Shown piece by piece: positions 50,582-61,739 of a stretch of DNA of 64,000 bases. The notes beneath the pieces were generated by a model, which worked only from the letters and a program-made list of their open reading frames with translations, ran no database searches and was not told where the DNA came from. The stretch is from contig NC_057867.1 in the NCBI RefSeq assembly GCF_019393635.1, positions 68,389,492 through 68,453,491 on the forward strand. Reading direction: 5' to 3'. This DNA is from Dromiciops gliroides. Lineage: Eukaryota; Chordata; Mammalia; Microbiotheria; Microbiotheriidae. Numbering within the stretch: the stretch's first letter is position 1; the number at the start of each line of letters is the position of its first letter. The translations under genes and the position numbers were made by a program.

Positions 50582-50945
50582 ACTGAGAGGCAGCCACATC
50601 TGGAGTCAGAGGACCAGGGTTTGGTTTTTTTTGTTTGTTTTTGTTTTTTTGGTGAGACAGTTGGGGTTAAGTGACTTGCCCAGGGTCACACAGCTAGTAA
50701 GTGTCAAGTGTCTGAGGCTGGATTTGAACTCAGGTCCTCCTGAATCCAGGGCCAGTGCTCTATCCACTGCACCACCTAGCTGCCCCAGACCAGGATTTTT
50801 AACCTGGATTTGGCTGTTACTTGCTGTGTGAGTTTGGGCATGTTGTTCACTCTCTCTGGGCCTCAGTTTCCTCCTCTGAAAAGTGAGAGGCTTGGACTAA
50901 ATAGACTTGAAAGACCTTTCCAGCTCTTTAGCTATGATTCTTTGA
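50582..50945 (+). repeat. MIR split by a SINE
   Basis: The left part (ACATCTGGAGTCAGAGGACC) and right part from 50799 (AACCTGGATTTGGCTGTTAC, GGGCCTCAGTTTCCTCCTCT) are one sense MIR with the SINE at 50623-50785 inside. Confidence 0.65.
50623..50785 (-). repeat. WSINE1-like SINE
   Basis: Antisense copy with a (GTTT)n head and an end ACCACCTAGCTGCCCC. Duplication GACCAGGGTTT / GACCAGGATTT at about 50612-50622 and 50788-50798. Confidence 0.8.
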
Positions 50946-51046
50946 CTCCTATATGCCTGTCAGCTTTATGGCTGCATTCAGGGCTGCTAACTGTTGACCC
51001 TAGAAAAAATAGAAAATAATGGGGTGCCTATCAGTTGAGAAGTAGT

Positions 51047-51049
<3 letters not shown>

Positions 51050-51115
<66 letters not shown>
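51050..51115. repeat. Compound (TA)n(TG)n microsatellite
   Basis: About 21 TA units switch to about 11 TG units, in the opposite order to the one at 26656. Confidence 0.9.
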
Positions 51116-51365
51116 AATACACATGCATGTTTGTAGATAATAAATGTAGTGGAATATTATTGTACCATAAGAAATTATGAAGAAGACTATTTCAGAAAAA
51201 CTTGGAAAGATTTGCATGAATCAGTTCAGACCGAAGAGAGAAGTACCTCAAGAGCAATTTATATAGCAACAATGGCGACGAAGACAACAATGTGAAGCTA
51301 CAGATGAAAGACTTAAGAATTCTGATCAACAATTCCAGGGAACTGCTAATGAAATAGGCTGCCCA

Positions 51366-52965
51366 GTATGAACACAATTGCAAAATACTTTTCACCCAAA
51401 TAAAATCAGATCTAAACAATTAGAAAAATATCAATTGCTCATGGGTGAGCCAAGTTAATATAATAAAAATGATAATTCTACCTAAATTAATTTACTTATT
51501 CAGTGCCATACCAAACTACCACGAATTATTTTATAGAACTAGAAAAAATAATAACAAAATTCATCTGGAAGAACAAAATGTCAAGAATATCAAGGGAATT
51601 AGTGAAAAAAATGCAAAGGAAGGTGGCCAGCCATACCAGATGCAAAGCTATATTATAAAGCAGTCATGCTTCTGGAATAAGAGCTCACTATTTGACACTA
51701 TTGGACAAAAACTACTGGGAAAACTAGCAAAAACTAGGCATAGACCAACATCTCACACCATATACCACAATAAGGTCAAAACGGGTACATGATTTAGACA
51801 TAAAGAGTGATACCAAAGGCAAATTAGGAGAGGAAGGAATAGTTTACCTCTCAGATCTATTGAGAGGGGAAGAGTTTATGACCAAACAAGAGAAGAGAAC
51901 ATTATGAAATGTAAAATGGATCATTTTGATTACATTAAATTAAGGAGAGTTTGCACAAACAAAACCAATACAACAAAGATTAGAAGGAGAGTAGAAAGCT
52001 GGGAAACAATTTTTATAGCCAGTGTTTCTGATAAAGTGTTTCTGATTCCTCAAATATATAGGGAACTGAGTCAAATTTATAAGAGTATAATTCGTTCCCC
52101 AACTGAGAAATGGTCAAAAGATATGAATAGGCAGTTTCCAGATGAAGAAATTAAAACTATCTACAATCATATGAAAAAATGTTCTAAATCACTATTGATT
52201 AGAGAAATACAAATCAAAACAACTCTGATGTACCACCTCACACTTATCAGATTGGCTAATATGACAAAAAAAGGAAAATGATAAATGTTGGAAGATGTGT
52301 GGAACACTAATGCATTGTTGTGAACTGATCCAGCCATTATGGAGATCAATTTGGAACTAGGTCTGTATCCCAAAGAGATGATAGAAAAGGGAAAGGACCC
52401 ACATGTACAAAACATTTTTAGCAGCTCTTTTTGTGGTGACAAAGAATTGGAAATTATGGGGATGCCCATCAATTGGAGAATGGCTGAACAAGTTGTGAAT
52501 GTAATGGAAAGACTTACATGAACTGATGCTGAGTGAAGTAAGCAGAACCAGAACACTAGACACAATAACAGCAACATTGTGTGATGATCAACTATGATGG
52601 ACTTAGCTCTTCTCAGTAATGCAATTATACAAAACAATTCCAAGAGACTCATGATGAAAAACGCTCTCCACATTCCAGGAAAAGAACTATGGAGTATGAA
52701 TGCAGATTGAAGCATACTATTTTCACTTTTTTGTGTCTTTTCTTTCTTGTGGTTTTCCCATTTTGTTCTGATTCTGCTGTCACAACGTGACTAACGTGGA
52801 AATACGTTTAACATGATTATACATATATAACCTATATCAGATTGCTTGCTGTCTTGGGGAGGAAGGAGGGAGAAAAATTTGGAATTCAAAATCTTACAAA
52901 AAGGAATGTTGAAAACTATCTTTACATATAATTGGGGGAAAATAAAATACTATTAAAAAGATTTA
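51366..52965 (+). mobile_element. 5'-truncated L1, same family as the 41.3-kb copy
   Basis: It starts at TATGAACACAATTGC, aligned to about 41974 of the other copy. ORF2 pieces include [38 protein letters not shown] and KWSKDMNRQFPDEEIKTIYN, and the tail ends AAAATACTATTAAAA. The frame is broken by several stops and an internal deletion different from that of the other copy. No clean duplication was found. Confidence 0.8.
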
Positions 52966-53249
52966 AAAAAAGAAACACACTTTCCACCTCCCAACATAAG
53001 TGATGGACCCAAGGTGTAGGTGCAGACATACATTTTTGGAGACTATGTAGAAGTTTGTTTTGCTTGACTCTGCATATTTGTTTTAAGGGGGGGGAAAGGT
53101 GATGAGAGAGGGGGGAAGCAATAGAGTTGCGAAAAAGCAAGAAAAGAGGGGCCTTTAAGTTTTTATAAGCTTTTTATTAAATTCACAGAAGAGAAAAGAA
53201 TTAAAGCCAGGAGAAAACAAACAGGACTGCTTTGAAAGTTATAAGTTGA

Positions 53250-53520
53250 CTTTATTGTATACATAATAATAATAATAGCTAGCATTTATATAGTGTTTTA
53301 CAGTTTGTGAAACACTTTAAATACATTCTTTCCTTTCATCCTCACAACACTGCAACCCTGTGAGGCAGGTGCTATCATTATCCCTGTTTTATAGATGAGG
53401 AAACTGAGGCTGAGAGAAGGGAAGTCACTTACCAGGGTCCCACAGCTAGTAAGTGTCTGAGACGGGATTTGGACTCAGGTCTTCTGAACTCCAAGCTCAG
53501 GACTCTACCTTGCTGGTTTG
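53250..53520 (-). repeat. MIR-type SINE, near full length
   Basis: In order: (AAT)n, GCTAGCATTTATATAGTGTT, CATCCTCACAACACTGCAAC, TGAGGAAACTGAGGCTGAGA, CCACAGCTAGTAAGTGTCTG. A well-preserved copy. Confidence 0.75.
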
Positions 53521-53649
53521 CAGTTTCATGTACAATCCTCTTTTTTTCTATTTTGTATATAGAGATCCTCATTTTTTTCAGTGTTTGCTAAATCCAGAAT
53601 ATTTTAAAAATTAAAAAACAAGAAAAGAAAAAAATATAGTTCTGACTCC

Positions 53650-53752
53650 CTTCCTACCTGAATTGAGAGGCAGGAGACCCGAGTTCAAATCCCAGCTCTA
53701 ACACTTACTGCCCGTGTGATCTTGGGTAAGTCATTCTGTCTCCGTAGGATTA
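53650..53752 (+). repeat. MIR fragment abutting the DDX39B retrocopy
   Basis: CCCGAGTTCAAATCCCAGCT, CCGTGTGATCTTGGGTAAGT. Confidence 0.55.
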
Positions 53753-54186
53753 CTGGATGTGGAGCTGGGTAGAAGGTGGCTTGTGTGCAGAATTGCCTCT
53801 TTATATCACTGAAGTCCAGAATGAGTGGAACCTTCAGGTTATCCCGGGAATCGGTGTCTTGTGTCAGAACAAGATTGGTACGACAAAGACAGCTGTGTTT
53901 GGCCTGGAGCCAGTCACTCGTCAGCTTTTTGTCCTGGTGATGTATTACACTTGGGAGATGGCTTTTCCACGTACCAATTATAAGGTCAATGTCGGAGTGG
54001 CCTGTCAATAAGGAATGAGGAGGAGGTGGGGAAGAATCCCCCACATGTTGTTGTGGAGACCCTGGGCCACATCTTTGCCCTGGCCTGATAGAAAAAATCC
54101 TCAGCCCCAAACACATTCCCTACTTTAGCTTGGATGCCATGTGTGACAATATGCTTAAATAAGTGGCCGTGCATCTGAGATGTGCT

Positions 54187-54460
54187 TTCTCCTGAGGCAG
54201 TTTGGTTCCCCTTTTGGACAGCTCCAATGATGAAGGTGTTCTTCCACAGGCCAAGCCTAAATCTACCTTCTTGTACTCAGGGTTCCTAGTTCTGTCCCCT
54301 GGTGTCAAATCCCTACTCCAAGTAACAGCCCAATCATGAGCTCCTACATTTTCTCTTCTCCTCCTTCTACTGATCCTCAACAAACAAAATGCTGAGGCTT
54401 CATCAGACCCTTCTTGCCCTTCTCTGGATGCTCTCCAGTTTACCAATGTCTTTCCTAAAA
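54187..54460 (-). repeat. CR1/L3-type LINE fragment inside the DDX39B retrocopy
   Basis: It reads in antisense like the 3' region of mammalian CR1-clade LINEs: a segment resembling ACTCAGGGTTCCTAGTTCTG, then CTTCTCTGGATGCTCTCCAG, then a TTTCCTAAAAT end. It separates the DDX39B stretch ending near 54186 from the one resuming at about 54461, with roughly 10-25 parental codons lost at the junction. Confidence 0.55.
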
Positions 54461-54583
54461 TGAGAAGCAGGTCACTGTGTTGACCTGAACAAAGAGATCC
54501 TCCCTGTCTGCCACAAGTTCGTGCAAATCCCAGTGGACGTCTTTGTGACTGATGAGATGTAACATAGCTTTGCACATGCCCAG

Positions 54584-55438
54584 ATCACCAAAGATGGAGG
54601 CACCAATGTGGGAGATTCCAGGAACCTACTGCTTGGAAAAGATATTCTATGTTCCCCTACCAAATGGGTGGGAACAGTCTCTTTCCATCGGCTCTGTCGC
54701 TAGAACTGACCACATCTTTAAAGATAACAGGCTGGGATAGTCTCACCCTCTCTTTCCAGATGCATCCAAGAGTAAATGCCTGTTTACCCAAAGCAGAAGC
54801 ACCATGCTCTCTCTAGGCTGGGTGTGGAAGGAAGGTCCACTTTCCCCTCCTCCCTGTAGGCCCTGTAGCCCCCCAAATTGGGCTTGGAGTTTTGGTCTGA
54901 TTGGTTCTGTTTGTTCTTTTCAGTTCTAGGAATAGATGATGAAGTCACCTGACCAGGGAACTCAATCCATAGCCACCTTGAATCCAAGATTCCAACCCTG
55001 AGGTTGTTGCCACACCCTACAGGAATCCCTGAGGATCTAGGGTGCTAGGACTCAAGCCCAGGGCAGGCTTGGTACTTGGAACTTGGTGGGACTAATACTA
55101 TGTATGAATTGAGGTAAGCTATGAAACTAAACCTCTGTGCCTCCCAAGAGACTCAGGTAGTATAGAGGGGATTATGCTCCAGGTGCTAGGGGGATGTTTA
55201 TATGTTTATTCTTCACATACCTTTGAAGTAAATATTCTGAGTGTTAAATGGAATGGTGGTGCTTGCCCCCCCCCCAAAATTATAGGAACACAATCCGTGG
55301 AGGATTAAGTGACAATGACTAGAACCCCCAGATCCTTCTAAAAGCACCAGAGAACCCTGGAAGAGGGGTGGAATATAACACATCTGGCCTCCAGGCAGAG
55401 GGGCCAAAATAATCATTGTTGCAAAGATAAAGCCAATG
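54584..55438. mobile_element. Unclassified segment of about 855 bp inserted in the DDX39B retrocopy
   Basis: It interrupts the retrocopy at the codons for TLHGLQ. Both edges carry a version of the same parental bases (TTGCACATGCCCAG at the left, CTGCCTGGGTCCCAG at the right), which looks like a diverged target-site duplication. The interior holds no frame, SINE or LINE signature that I recognise, and has a C9 run near 55266. Confidence 0.4.
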
Positions 55439-56144
55439 CTGCCTGGGTCCCAGCAGTACTTCTCAAAACAGAAGTACAATAACAACAAACTAAAACTCTT
55501 CAACCTCTTGGATCTTCTTGAGTTCAACTAATTAGTGATCTTCATGAAATCTGTACAATGCTGAATTGCTGTGGCCCAGCTCCTAGTGGGATAGCACCTC
55601 CCAACCACTGACGTCCATTAGGGGATACAGCAAGAGTAGAGGCTGTCCCAGTATAAGCAGTTTAAGAATTTCCAGTACCTTGTTCTTATGGCCACTACCT
55701 TGTTTGGCTGGGGTATGGATGTATTAAGGGTGAATACTGCCTTCAACTATAACATGCCAGAGGACTCTGACACCTACCTACACAGGGTGGTCAGGACATG
55801 TGGACTTGGTCCTAAGGATTTGGCTATCACACGTAACATCAGATGAGAATGATGCCTCAATGATGCTGAGAATCTCTTCAAAGTCAACATCAGTGAACTT
55901 TATCTGATGAGATAGGCATCTTTTCTTGCATTGAGCAGACCCAGGGGAAGCCTAGGGCCATTCTTGGAATATGATACCATCTACCTCCACAGTAGCTGAA
56001 CATCTGATCAAAGGAGTGGAGTAAACACTGATGTCAACTACCAACAGCCTCTCCACCCCAACAATTCTCTTTACATCATCCACCAAACTCCTTTATCAAC
56101 TGCTCCGCTGGAATTTCTCTAAACAAAACTAAAAGGAAAAAAAG

Positions 56145-56435
56145 CCAACAGTGTGATAGAACAGCTAAAAAACCTAGTGTGGGCTTTACTAGGAGGAGCA
56201 CAACTTCCAGGAAGAAGGAGATAATAGTGTTGTAGTCCTCTGCCTCGCTCAGTCCATAGTGGGAATTCTGTGGTCTATTGTGGGCACCACATTTTAGGGG
56301 CACATCCAGATGAGGACCTTCAAAAAATCTGGAGAACAACTTGCCATGGATGTTATGTAATAGATTCTAGTTCTTCTGTGGGGTGATTAGATGTTTTTTG
56401 AGGTTTCTTCCAACTCTGGCATTTAATGATTCTGA
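56145..56435 (+). repeat. CR1/L3-type LINE 3' fragment
   Basis: Sense copy: GTGTGATAGAACAGCTAAAA, GGGCTTTACTAGGAGGAGCA, GGGCACCACATTTTAGGGGC, ending TTTCTTCCAACTCTGG and ATTTAATGATTCTGATT. It lies directly after the A-rich tail of the DDX39B retrocopy. Confidence 0.65.
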
Positions 56436-56439
56436 TTGT

Positions 56440-56640
56440 ATCAGCTTATTATCTGACCTTGGTTAAGTCATTGAACCTTTCTGTGCCTCAGTTTGCTCAT
56501 CTCTTAAATAGGACCAATACCTACCCTATCTATCTTCCCAGGGCTACTATATTATATAAGACAAATAAGATACATTCCAAAGTACTTTGCAATGCATAAA
56601 ATGGCATACAAATATAATGTTCTCTTAATATACTCATGGT
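56440..56640 (+). repeat. MIR fragment
   Basis: TCTGACCTTGGTTAAGTCAT, CTTTCTGTGCCTCAGTTTGC, CCAAAGTACTTTGCAATGC. Confidence 0.6.
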
Positions 56641-58104
56641 AGAAATCAACCAATCAATCAATTAAGTGCAACATGACGGCAACACAGAAGTTAAATTGAA
56701 ACACTGCCTAGTGTGAGATAGAAGAGACAAAGTGACTCAGCAATCCCAAGCAAGGTAAACTGCCCCCTTCAATCTGCTCCTCCAGCAGGACTTCTTGGCG
56801 AAGACTGCAGCTCTTCCCTATGTGCCTCAGGAACAGTGAGTGAATCATAAAAACATACAATTTAAGAGCTGGAAATGATCTTAGAAGTCATCTCATCCAG
56901 CTTCCTCTTTTTACATGTATTTACATGTATTTCTGGGTTTGTGGCTGTGCAGGGTCTGATAGTCTTGTTGCCCTCTGCCTGGAGCAGGTCACTTCTGAAT
57001 GCTAGGATCGTTTCTGGGCCCCATTGTCAAACTGTTTCCAGAGAAACATGACCAGGTTGGTCAAGATCCTTGAGTTCATGTCATAAGTGGATCAGCTGGA
57101 AGAAGTGAAGGTAGATAGCCTAGAGATAAGTGGAGGTCGGTAAGAATGTGGCAGCAGGGACCATTTGGCTTCTGGCTTTGTAAGGCCAGCAACCACTACA
57201 GTGCCTGGCATGGTATAAGCACTTTAGAAATATTTCTTAAATTGAATTGAAATTCAAATATTTGAAGAGCTGTAGTGTCCCACATAAATACTACATAAAA
57301 ACTACTTCCCCTTACTCTGGCCCCCATGCCACCACAGACACTCAATAAGAATGAACACTTGATAAAGGAATTTCAATTTATAATGGTTCCTGCTAACAGA
57401 GAGAGGAAATGCTACCTTGGGGGGGGGGGAATAGCTGTTCCTTGGGTGTTTCTGAAATCAGTGATCATCAGAGAGCAAGATGATGAGTTTATTTCTCCTC
57501 CTGCATCTACATTGGAGGTGGCCCAATATTCTAGAGCTGATTAAATTTGAGAATCTTCTTTGGGCAAGTGATGGCTTGTGCTTCATAAAGGTCTCACACA
57601 CACAGAGGCACATGCTAGTGCTTGCATACACAGGCAGACGTGTGTGTACAGACAAAAGATTCCCACTACAGATTACCGGCTTAGAGAGAGATTTGCTTCT
57701 ATTAGTAAGGGTTAGAGGTTAATCATAAAAATGATCCAAAAATATTTCCACTCTAGGGTCACAATGATTGTTTTTCCAGTCCTAGGTAACAACCAGACTC
57801 TTCATGGTATGCTGGGGGGACTTGATCTATAGAGAAATCTAGCTCAATAATAGCAACTCTCTATAATCAGAAGTCAAACTATGTTTTTACTACTTGAGGT
57901 ACTTAAACAACTTGATAGAAACAGCTGGTTGACAGGGTTTCTCTGAAGTTGGTCTAGAAGCAGAGAAAGGGACTAGATGGATTCTGGCTTCTCTGTTTCC
58001 TATATAGTTGTTAGTAAATTGGGGACAGACCTTTTCCTTTGTTCAGACCTAAACACAAAAGATGGGTGAATTCCTGACTTTAACCTTTGTCTTGAGGAGG
58101 AAAT
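56641..58104. other. Unassigned sequence
   Basis: A short THER1-like piece lies near 56850-56920 (GAGCTGGAAATGATCTTAGA). Otherwise nothing recognised. Confidence 0.3.
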
Positions 58105-58400
58105 ACGATGCCCCAGCCTGGTATTCAAGGCCTTCCAAACTCTAGCTCCCACCAGTCTTTCTAGTCTTATTTCACATTACTCCCCTCTCTGAATTCTATT
58201 TTCTAAGCAAACTGGACTATGAACTGTTTCCCAAATTTGGCATACCATTTCCACCTTCATGCATTCACTCAAGTAGTCCTTCAACCCCCTCCTTACCTCT
58301 GCCTATTCCAATCCTCATTTTCCTTACACGCTCAGCTCAATCTACTTTCTCCAGGAAGCCTTCCCCAATCCTCTGAGTTGTTACTGTTCTCTCTACACAA
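58105..58400 (-). repeat. L2 LINE fragment
   Basis: Antisense L2: CAGCCTGGTATTCAAGGCCT, CATTACTCCCCTCTCTGAAT, CTCCAGGAAGCCTTCCCCAA. Confidence 0.65.
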
Positions 58401-58419
58401 TTTAGCTGGTACCCGTGTG

Positions 58420-58530
58420 GTACACTAAGTAGATAAAGTGCTAGATGTGAGAGTCAGAAAGACCCAAGTTCAAATTCTTTTTCAGACATTGTAAGCTATG
58501 TAGCCCTAGGTATGAGATAAACTTCTTAGT
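58420..58530 (+). repeat. MIR/MAR-type fragment
   Basis: TAGATAAAGTGCTAGATGTG, AGACCCAAGTTCAAATTC, GTAGCCCTAGGTATGAG. Confidence 0.45.
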
Positions 58531-60404
58531 CCCAGTGGGTGCCCCTTCTTTGTTGCATGCTTAATCAACATTCCTTGTGACCATTTGCAAGCTTGGGGAG
58601 GGAGGGAGACTTCTAGGCATTTGTGACTTATCCCTGGATTGAGTTCCCTAGTTGGCTGTTGAGCCAGGACTCCATGAATATACTAAAGGATCAACCTGCC
58701 CCTTGGATTGGAGTCTTCCATGTGGCCTCAAAGCACTGAGGATGACTCTGAGCTGTCAGAGTGTTGGTTGGAGGCTTCTGTTCCTCCCATTCAATGACAA
58801 GTCATGTGCATATGTCCTACCTGGGCAAATTAGTGTCTGGAATGATGCTACATCCCTTTTCTGTCTTCTTTTTATAGTAAAGGGCTCAGGCTTTTTGTGA
58901 GGATCTAAAAGGCCTGGAGACTTATGGTTGCAGTAGCAGCAGCATCTCCTTATGAGCAAGGTGGCAGTAGTAGCATCCCATGGCATAGAAATGACTAATG
59001 GCAGTGTCTGCATCAAAAAGTTTGACCATTAAATGGAAAGGATGATTAAGCAGTGGAAGAAACAAACTGGCACCAAGGAAAGAGTTGGCATCAGAGATAA
59101 AAACATCAACAGAAAAAAAATCAAAGGTTCGTATTTGATCACACTACGCTCAGTAGAAGTGAAAATGTGAAGTAGATAATCAGTATCCTTAAAAAAACTG
59201 TTTCATGTCCCAATGAGTCTTGAATACTAGCCTTGTAACTGATTGGGCTAGCAGTGTTAAGTAGCTGAATTCTGTTCTAATCATTCTGTAGCGTATCGTA
59301 TTATTCTTTTGTGTTTAGTATTATAGTTTCTGCGTGGGAATAAAGGATCTATTTTATACTCAATGCTTGTACACTATACTGGGTATCTTCTTTTACTCTT
59401 CTCTGCCCCCTACTTTGTGTGTGGGGGGGGACCCAAGATTAGAACCAAGTATAGAATTGTCCTTGGAGTAGCTGGAGCAAGAAATCATGTGTGAGAATTA
59501 GGGATCCTTCTTTACCTATTAAAAAGTCAGAGTTCCCCAGCAGTGAACTACAAACACAAGGCTAGGTATAGACCAGAAGAGAGTAGGTACACAGAGTCCC
59601 TAAGACTCTTAGGAGCTGTTGCGTCTAGCCTCTATGCTAGATATGTAAGTGATTTGAAAACCTTAAAGTGTTACAGAAATGTTGCATCCCTTCAACATAA
59701 TGTAAGCTCCTAGAGTACAGGAAATGTTCTATTTTTGAGACTGTATCCACAATCCTGAGCACAGGGCCTCATTGCATGTATCAATCAGGCACATAATAAC
59801 TTTTTTCCATTGAGTTGAAATTTGTGTTGTTCTTCCCAACTTGGCAATTCCAGCTTTACTAAACTGTGAAGATACTGAAAACCATCAAGCAAGTATGTTC
59901 ATGGCACTTAGAGTGAATAAAAACTGCCACAGACCTTATCCCAGAAAGCCCCTAGTTAGGAAGGTTAGGCCTCAGGGCTACCTTTACGTAAAGGAAGAGT
60001 AGAGGACTATAAGTGTAATCTGATTTAATTCATGTTAGGAACAACACTCTGCTCCAAAATAGCATCTGCTTTCTCTCCCTTCACCCATCCAATACATAAA
60101 TTCCGTCTAGAATGACTTTCTGACTTTCTCTGTGTTAAGAAGCAAGATGACAATAACTAGGGTGGTGCTTCTGGGTGGTTGTTCAGGGCATCAAAATTTA
60201 AGGGACACAAAAATAGAAATAATTCATGTACTCTTTCAGCAGAGTAGAAGCCAGTCTAGTAATGAATTCCCACTCCTACTCAAGTGAATTTGTCTTATAT
60301 ACTTCTTGAATTATTTTAATATCATGAATTGCAAAGTTGTTTTGAGGATGCTTTCAGGCTGCTCACCCTGAGCATGCTTCATGGTACTTGCCTTAAGTGC
60401 CAAA
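58531..60404. other. Unassigned sequence with an L2 tip
   Basis: No gene seen. An antisense L2 3' tip lies at about 59700-59800 (ATGTAAGCTCCTAGAGTACA). AATAAA at 59339 could be a poly(A) signal of some decayed element, but I cannot classify it. Confidence 0.3.
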
Positions 60405-60570
60405 ATCATTGGCTATAGCACTGAAAGTAGTGCAATGGAAAGAATTTGATTTGGAGTCAAATGGCTCCAATTCAAACCACTTCTCCTATTTACTACCTGA
60501 GTGACCTTGGTCAAACCCAACTACTTCCTTGAATCCTAATTTCTACCTCTGTAAAATGAAGGAATCATTC
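60405..60570 (+). repeat. MIR fragment
   Basis: TTGATTTGGAGTCAAATGGC, CCTGAGTGACCTTGGTCAAA, TTCTACCTCTGTAAAATGAA. Confidence 0.55.
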
Positions 60571-60574
60571 CAGG

Positions 60575-60905
60575 AGATTATGGTCAAAAGTGATCAAAAG
60601 ATAGGAACAAATAATTTTCAAAAGAGAAAATACACACTATCAGCTAACATGTGATAGAACTCTCCAGATCAATAAGAATAAAGACGCAAATTCAAATAAC
60701 TGTGAAGTTTCATCTCAAACCTATTAAACAGGAAAAGCTGGTGGTCTTGCTAGAGGGACTGTGAGGAGACAAGCACACTGAAACACTGTTGGTGAAGGGG
60801 CTAACCCTTCTGGGAAATAACTTGGAATTATGTAATCCTAGTACTGAGCATACCCCCTAAGGAAACCACAGCTAGAAAGGCCCCATAGAAAGATCCCAAG
60901 CCCTG
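60575..60905 (+). repeat. Old L1 ORF2 3' fragment
   Basis: Degraded match to the C-terminal ORF2 and 3' region: AAAAGTGATCAAAAGATAGG, AAGTTTCATCTCAAACCTAT, CTGAAACACTGTTGGTGAAG, TGGGAAATAACTTGGAATTA. Older than the two larger L1 copies, judging by divergence. Confidence 0.5.
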
Positions 60906-60919
60906 GGTTATTCCCACTC

Positions 60920-61640
60920 TCTGCTGCCTTCACTCCTTCTCACAGGCTTCTAAAGAAAGCTAGAGAAAGTTGTGCCACCAAGTTGATAGCTCGTCTCCTT
61001 TGGGTCTCACTGCCCAATTCAATCCTTGGACTGATCATTCTTTCTCCCAGTCTCCACAGTGACTGTACCAAACCTTCTCTCTTGAAGCCTTCCACCCTCT
61101 TAGCAGATGACTTCAACTCATACTTTATACAGAAAACTGAGGCTATCCTCCACGAACTTCTCCCCTTCTTGTTTGTTTGTTTGTTTTTGTGGGGCAATGG
61201 GGGTTAAGTGACTCGCCCAGGCTCACACAGCCAGTAAGTGTCAAGTGTCTGAGGTCAGATTTGAACTCAGGTACTCCTGAATCCAGGGCCAGTGCTTTAT
61301 CCACTGCACCACCTAGCCGCCCCCACTTTTCCCCTTCTTGGTATCTCAAAGCCCCTTAAAAATATCCCTACTTCTCTCATCCTTTATTCCTGTCTCTGAT
61401 GAAGAGGTAACCTTTTTTTCTTGCTAACACTAAATTATCTTCCTCTGTTTCTTTCTAATATTTAGTCTTTCCCTATCTATTGGTCCCTTTGCTGTTGCCT
61501 AAAGGCATGTCCACAGCAACCCCTTCTTTAAAAAAAAATCAAAAGACCCTATCATCCCCTCAATATGTCATTCTCTCTCTCCTCCCCTTCTTAGTCAAAG
61601 TCCTAGAAAAAGCCATCTATATGCATAGGCTAAGAGGCCT
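60920..61640 (-). repeat. L2-like ORF region, split by a SINE
   Basis: It contains AGATGACTTCAACTCATACT, AAAACTGAGGCTATCCTCCA, then right of the SINE TGATGAAGAGGTAACCTTTT and AAAGTCCTAGAAAAAGCCAT. Family tentative. Confidence 0.45.
61172..61324 (-). repeat. WSINE1-like SINE
   Basis: Antisense copy with a (GTTT)n head. Duplication ACTTCTCCCCTTCTTG / ACTTTTCCCCTTCTTG at 61156-61171 and 61325-61340 (15 of 16 equal). Confidence 0.85.
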
Positions 61641-61739
61641 AGATCTACCATAGACTTTAGAAGACACTGAAGCCAATCCCTTCACTTTATAGAGGAGGAA
61701 CCTGAGGGCCAGAGAGGGGAAAAGACTTGCCCAAAATTC

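Larger units (their letters stand above)
51010..53160 (+). repeat. Older LINE 3' fragment split by a younger L1
   Basis: The left part (about 51010-51365: GGGGTGCCTATCAGTTGAGA, a microsatellite, GTGGAATATTATTGTACCAT, TTTCAGAAAAACTTGGAAAG) and right part from about 52970 (CTTTCCACCTCCCAACATAA, TGATGGACCCAAGGTG, TTGTTTTGCTTGACTCTGCA) look like one old LINE 3' end, with the L1 at 51366-52965 inside. Confidence 0.5.
53757..56141 (+). pseudogene. DDX39B: DDX39B (UAP56) processed pseudogene, interrupted by two later segments
   Basis: Translation in shifting frames recovers the DEAD-box mRNA-export helicase: SEVQNE, the helicase motif I region (GVLCQNKIGTTKTAVF, parent GMGKT), LEPVTRQ, VLVMYYTWEMAF (parent CHTRELAF), the stretch before DECD, KEILPVCHKFVQ, LKLFNLLDLLEFN, and [16 protein letters not shown] near 55740-55790. 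No frame stays open and there are many stops and indels, so it is dead. KEI rather than KDI, VNTAFNY rather than VNIVFNY, and KVNISEL favour DDX39B over DDX39A. More than 100 parental residues follow one another without an intron. 3' UTR-like sequence follows the stop region, then a degenerate A-rich tail near 56119-56141, all pointing to a retrocopy. The N-terminal part of the parent is missing. Homology runs at about 53757-54186, 54461-54583 and 55439-56141. Confidence 0.85.

Noticed and set aside
52167-52715. A 182-codon open frame on the minus strand
   Set aside because: It is the antisense of an L1 ORF2 and 3' UTR; L1 reads in the plus direction.
53685-54575. Long minus-strand frames of 143 and 151 codons
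   Set aside because: Antisense of the DDX39B retrocopy and its inserted CR1 fragment; the plus-strand reading explains the sequence.
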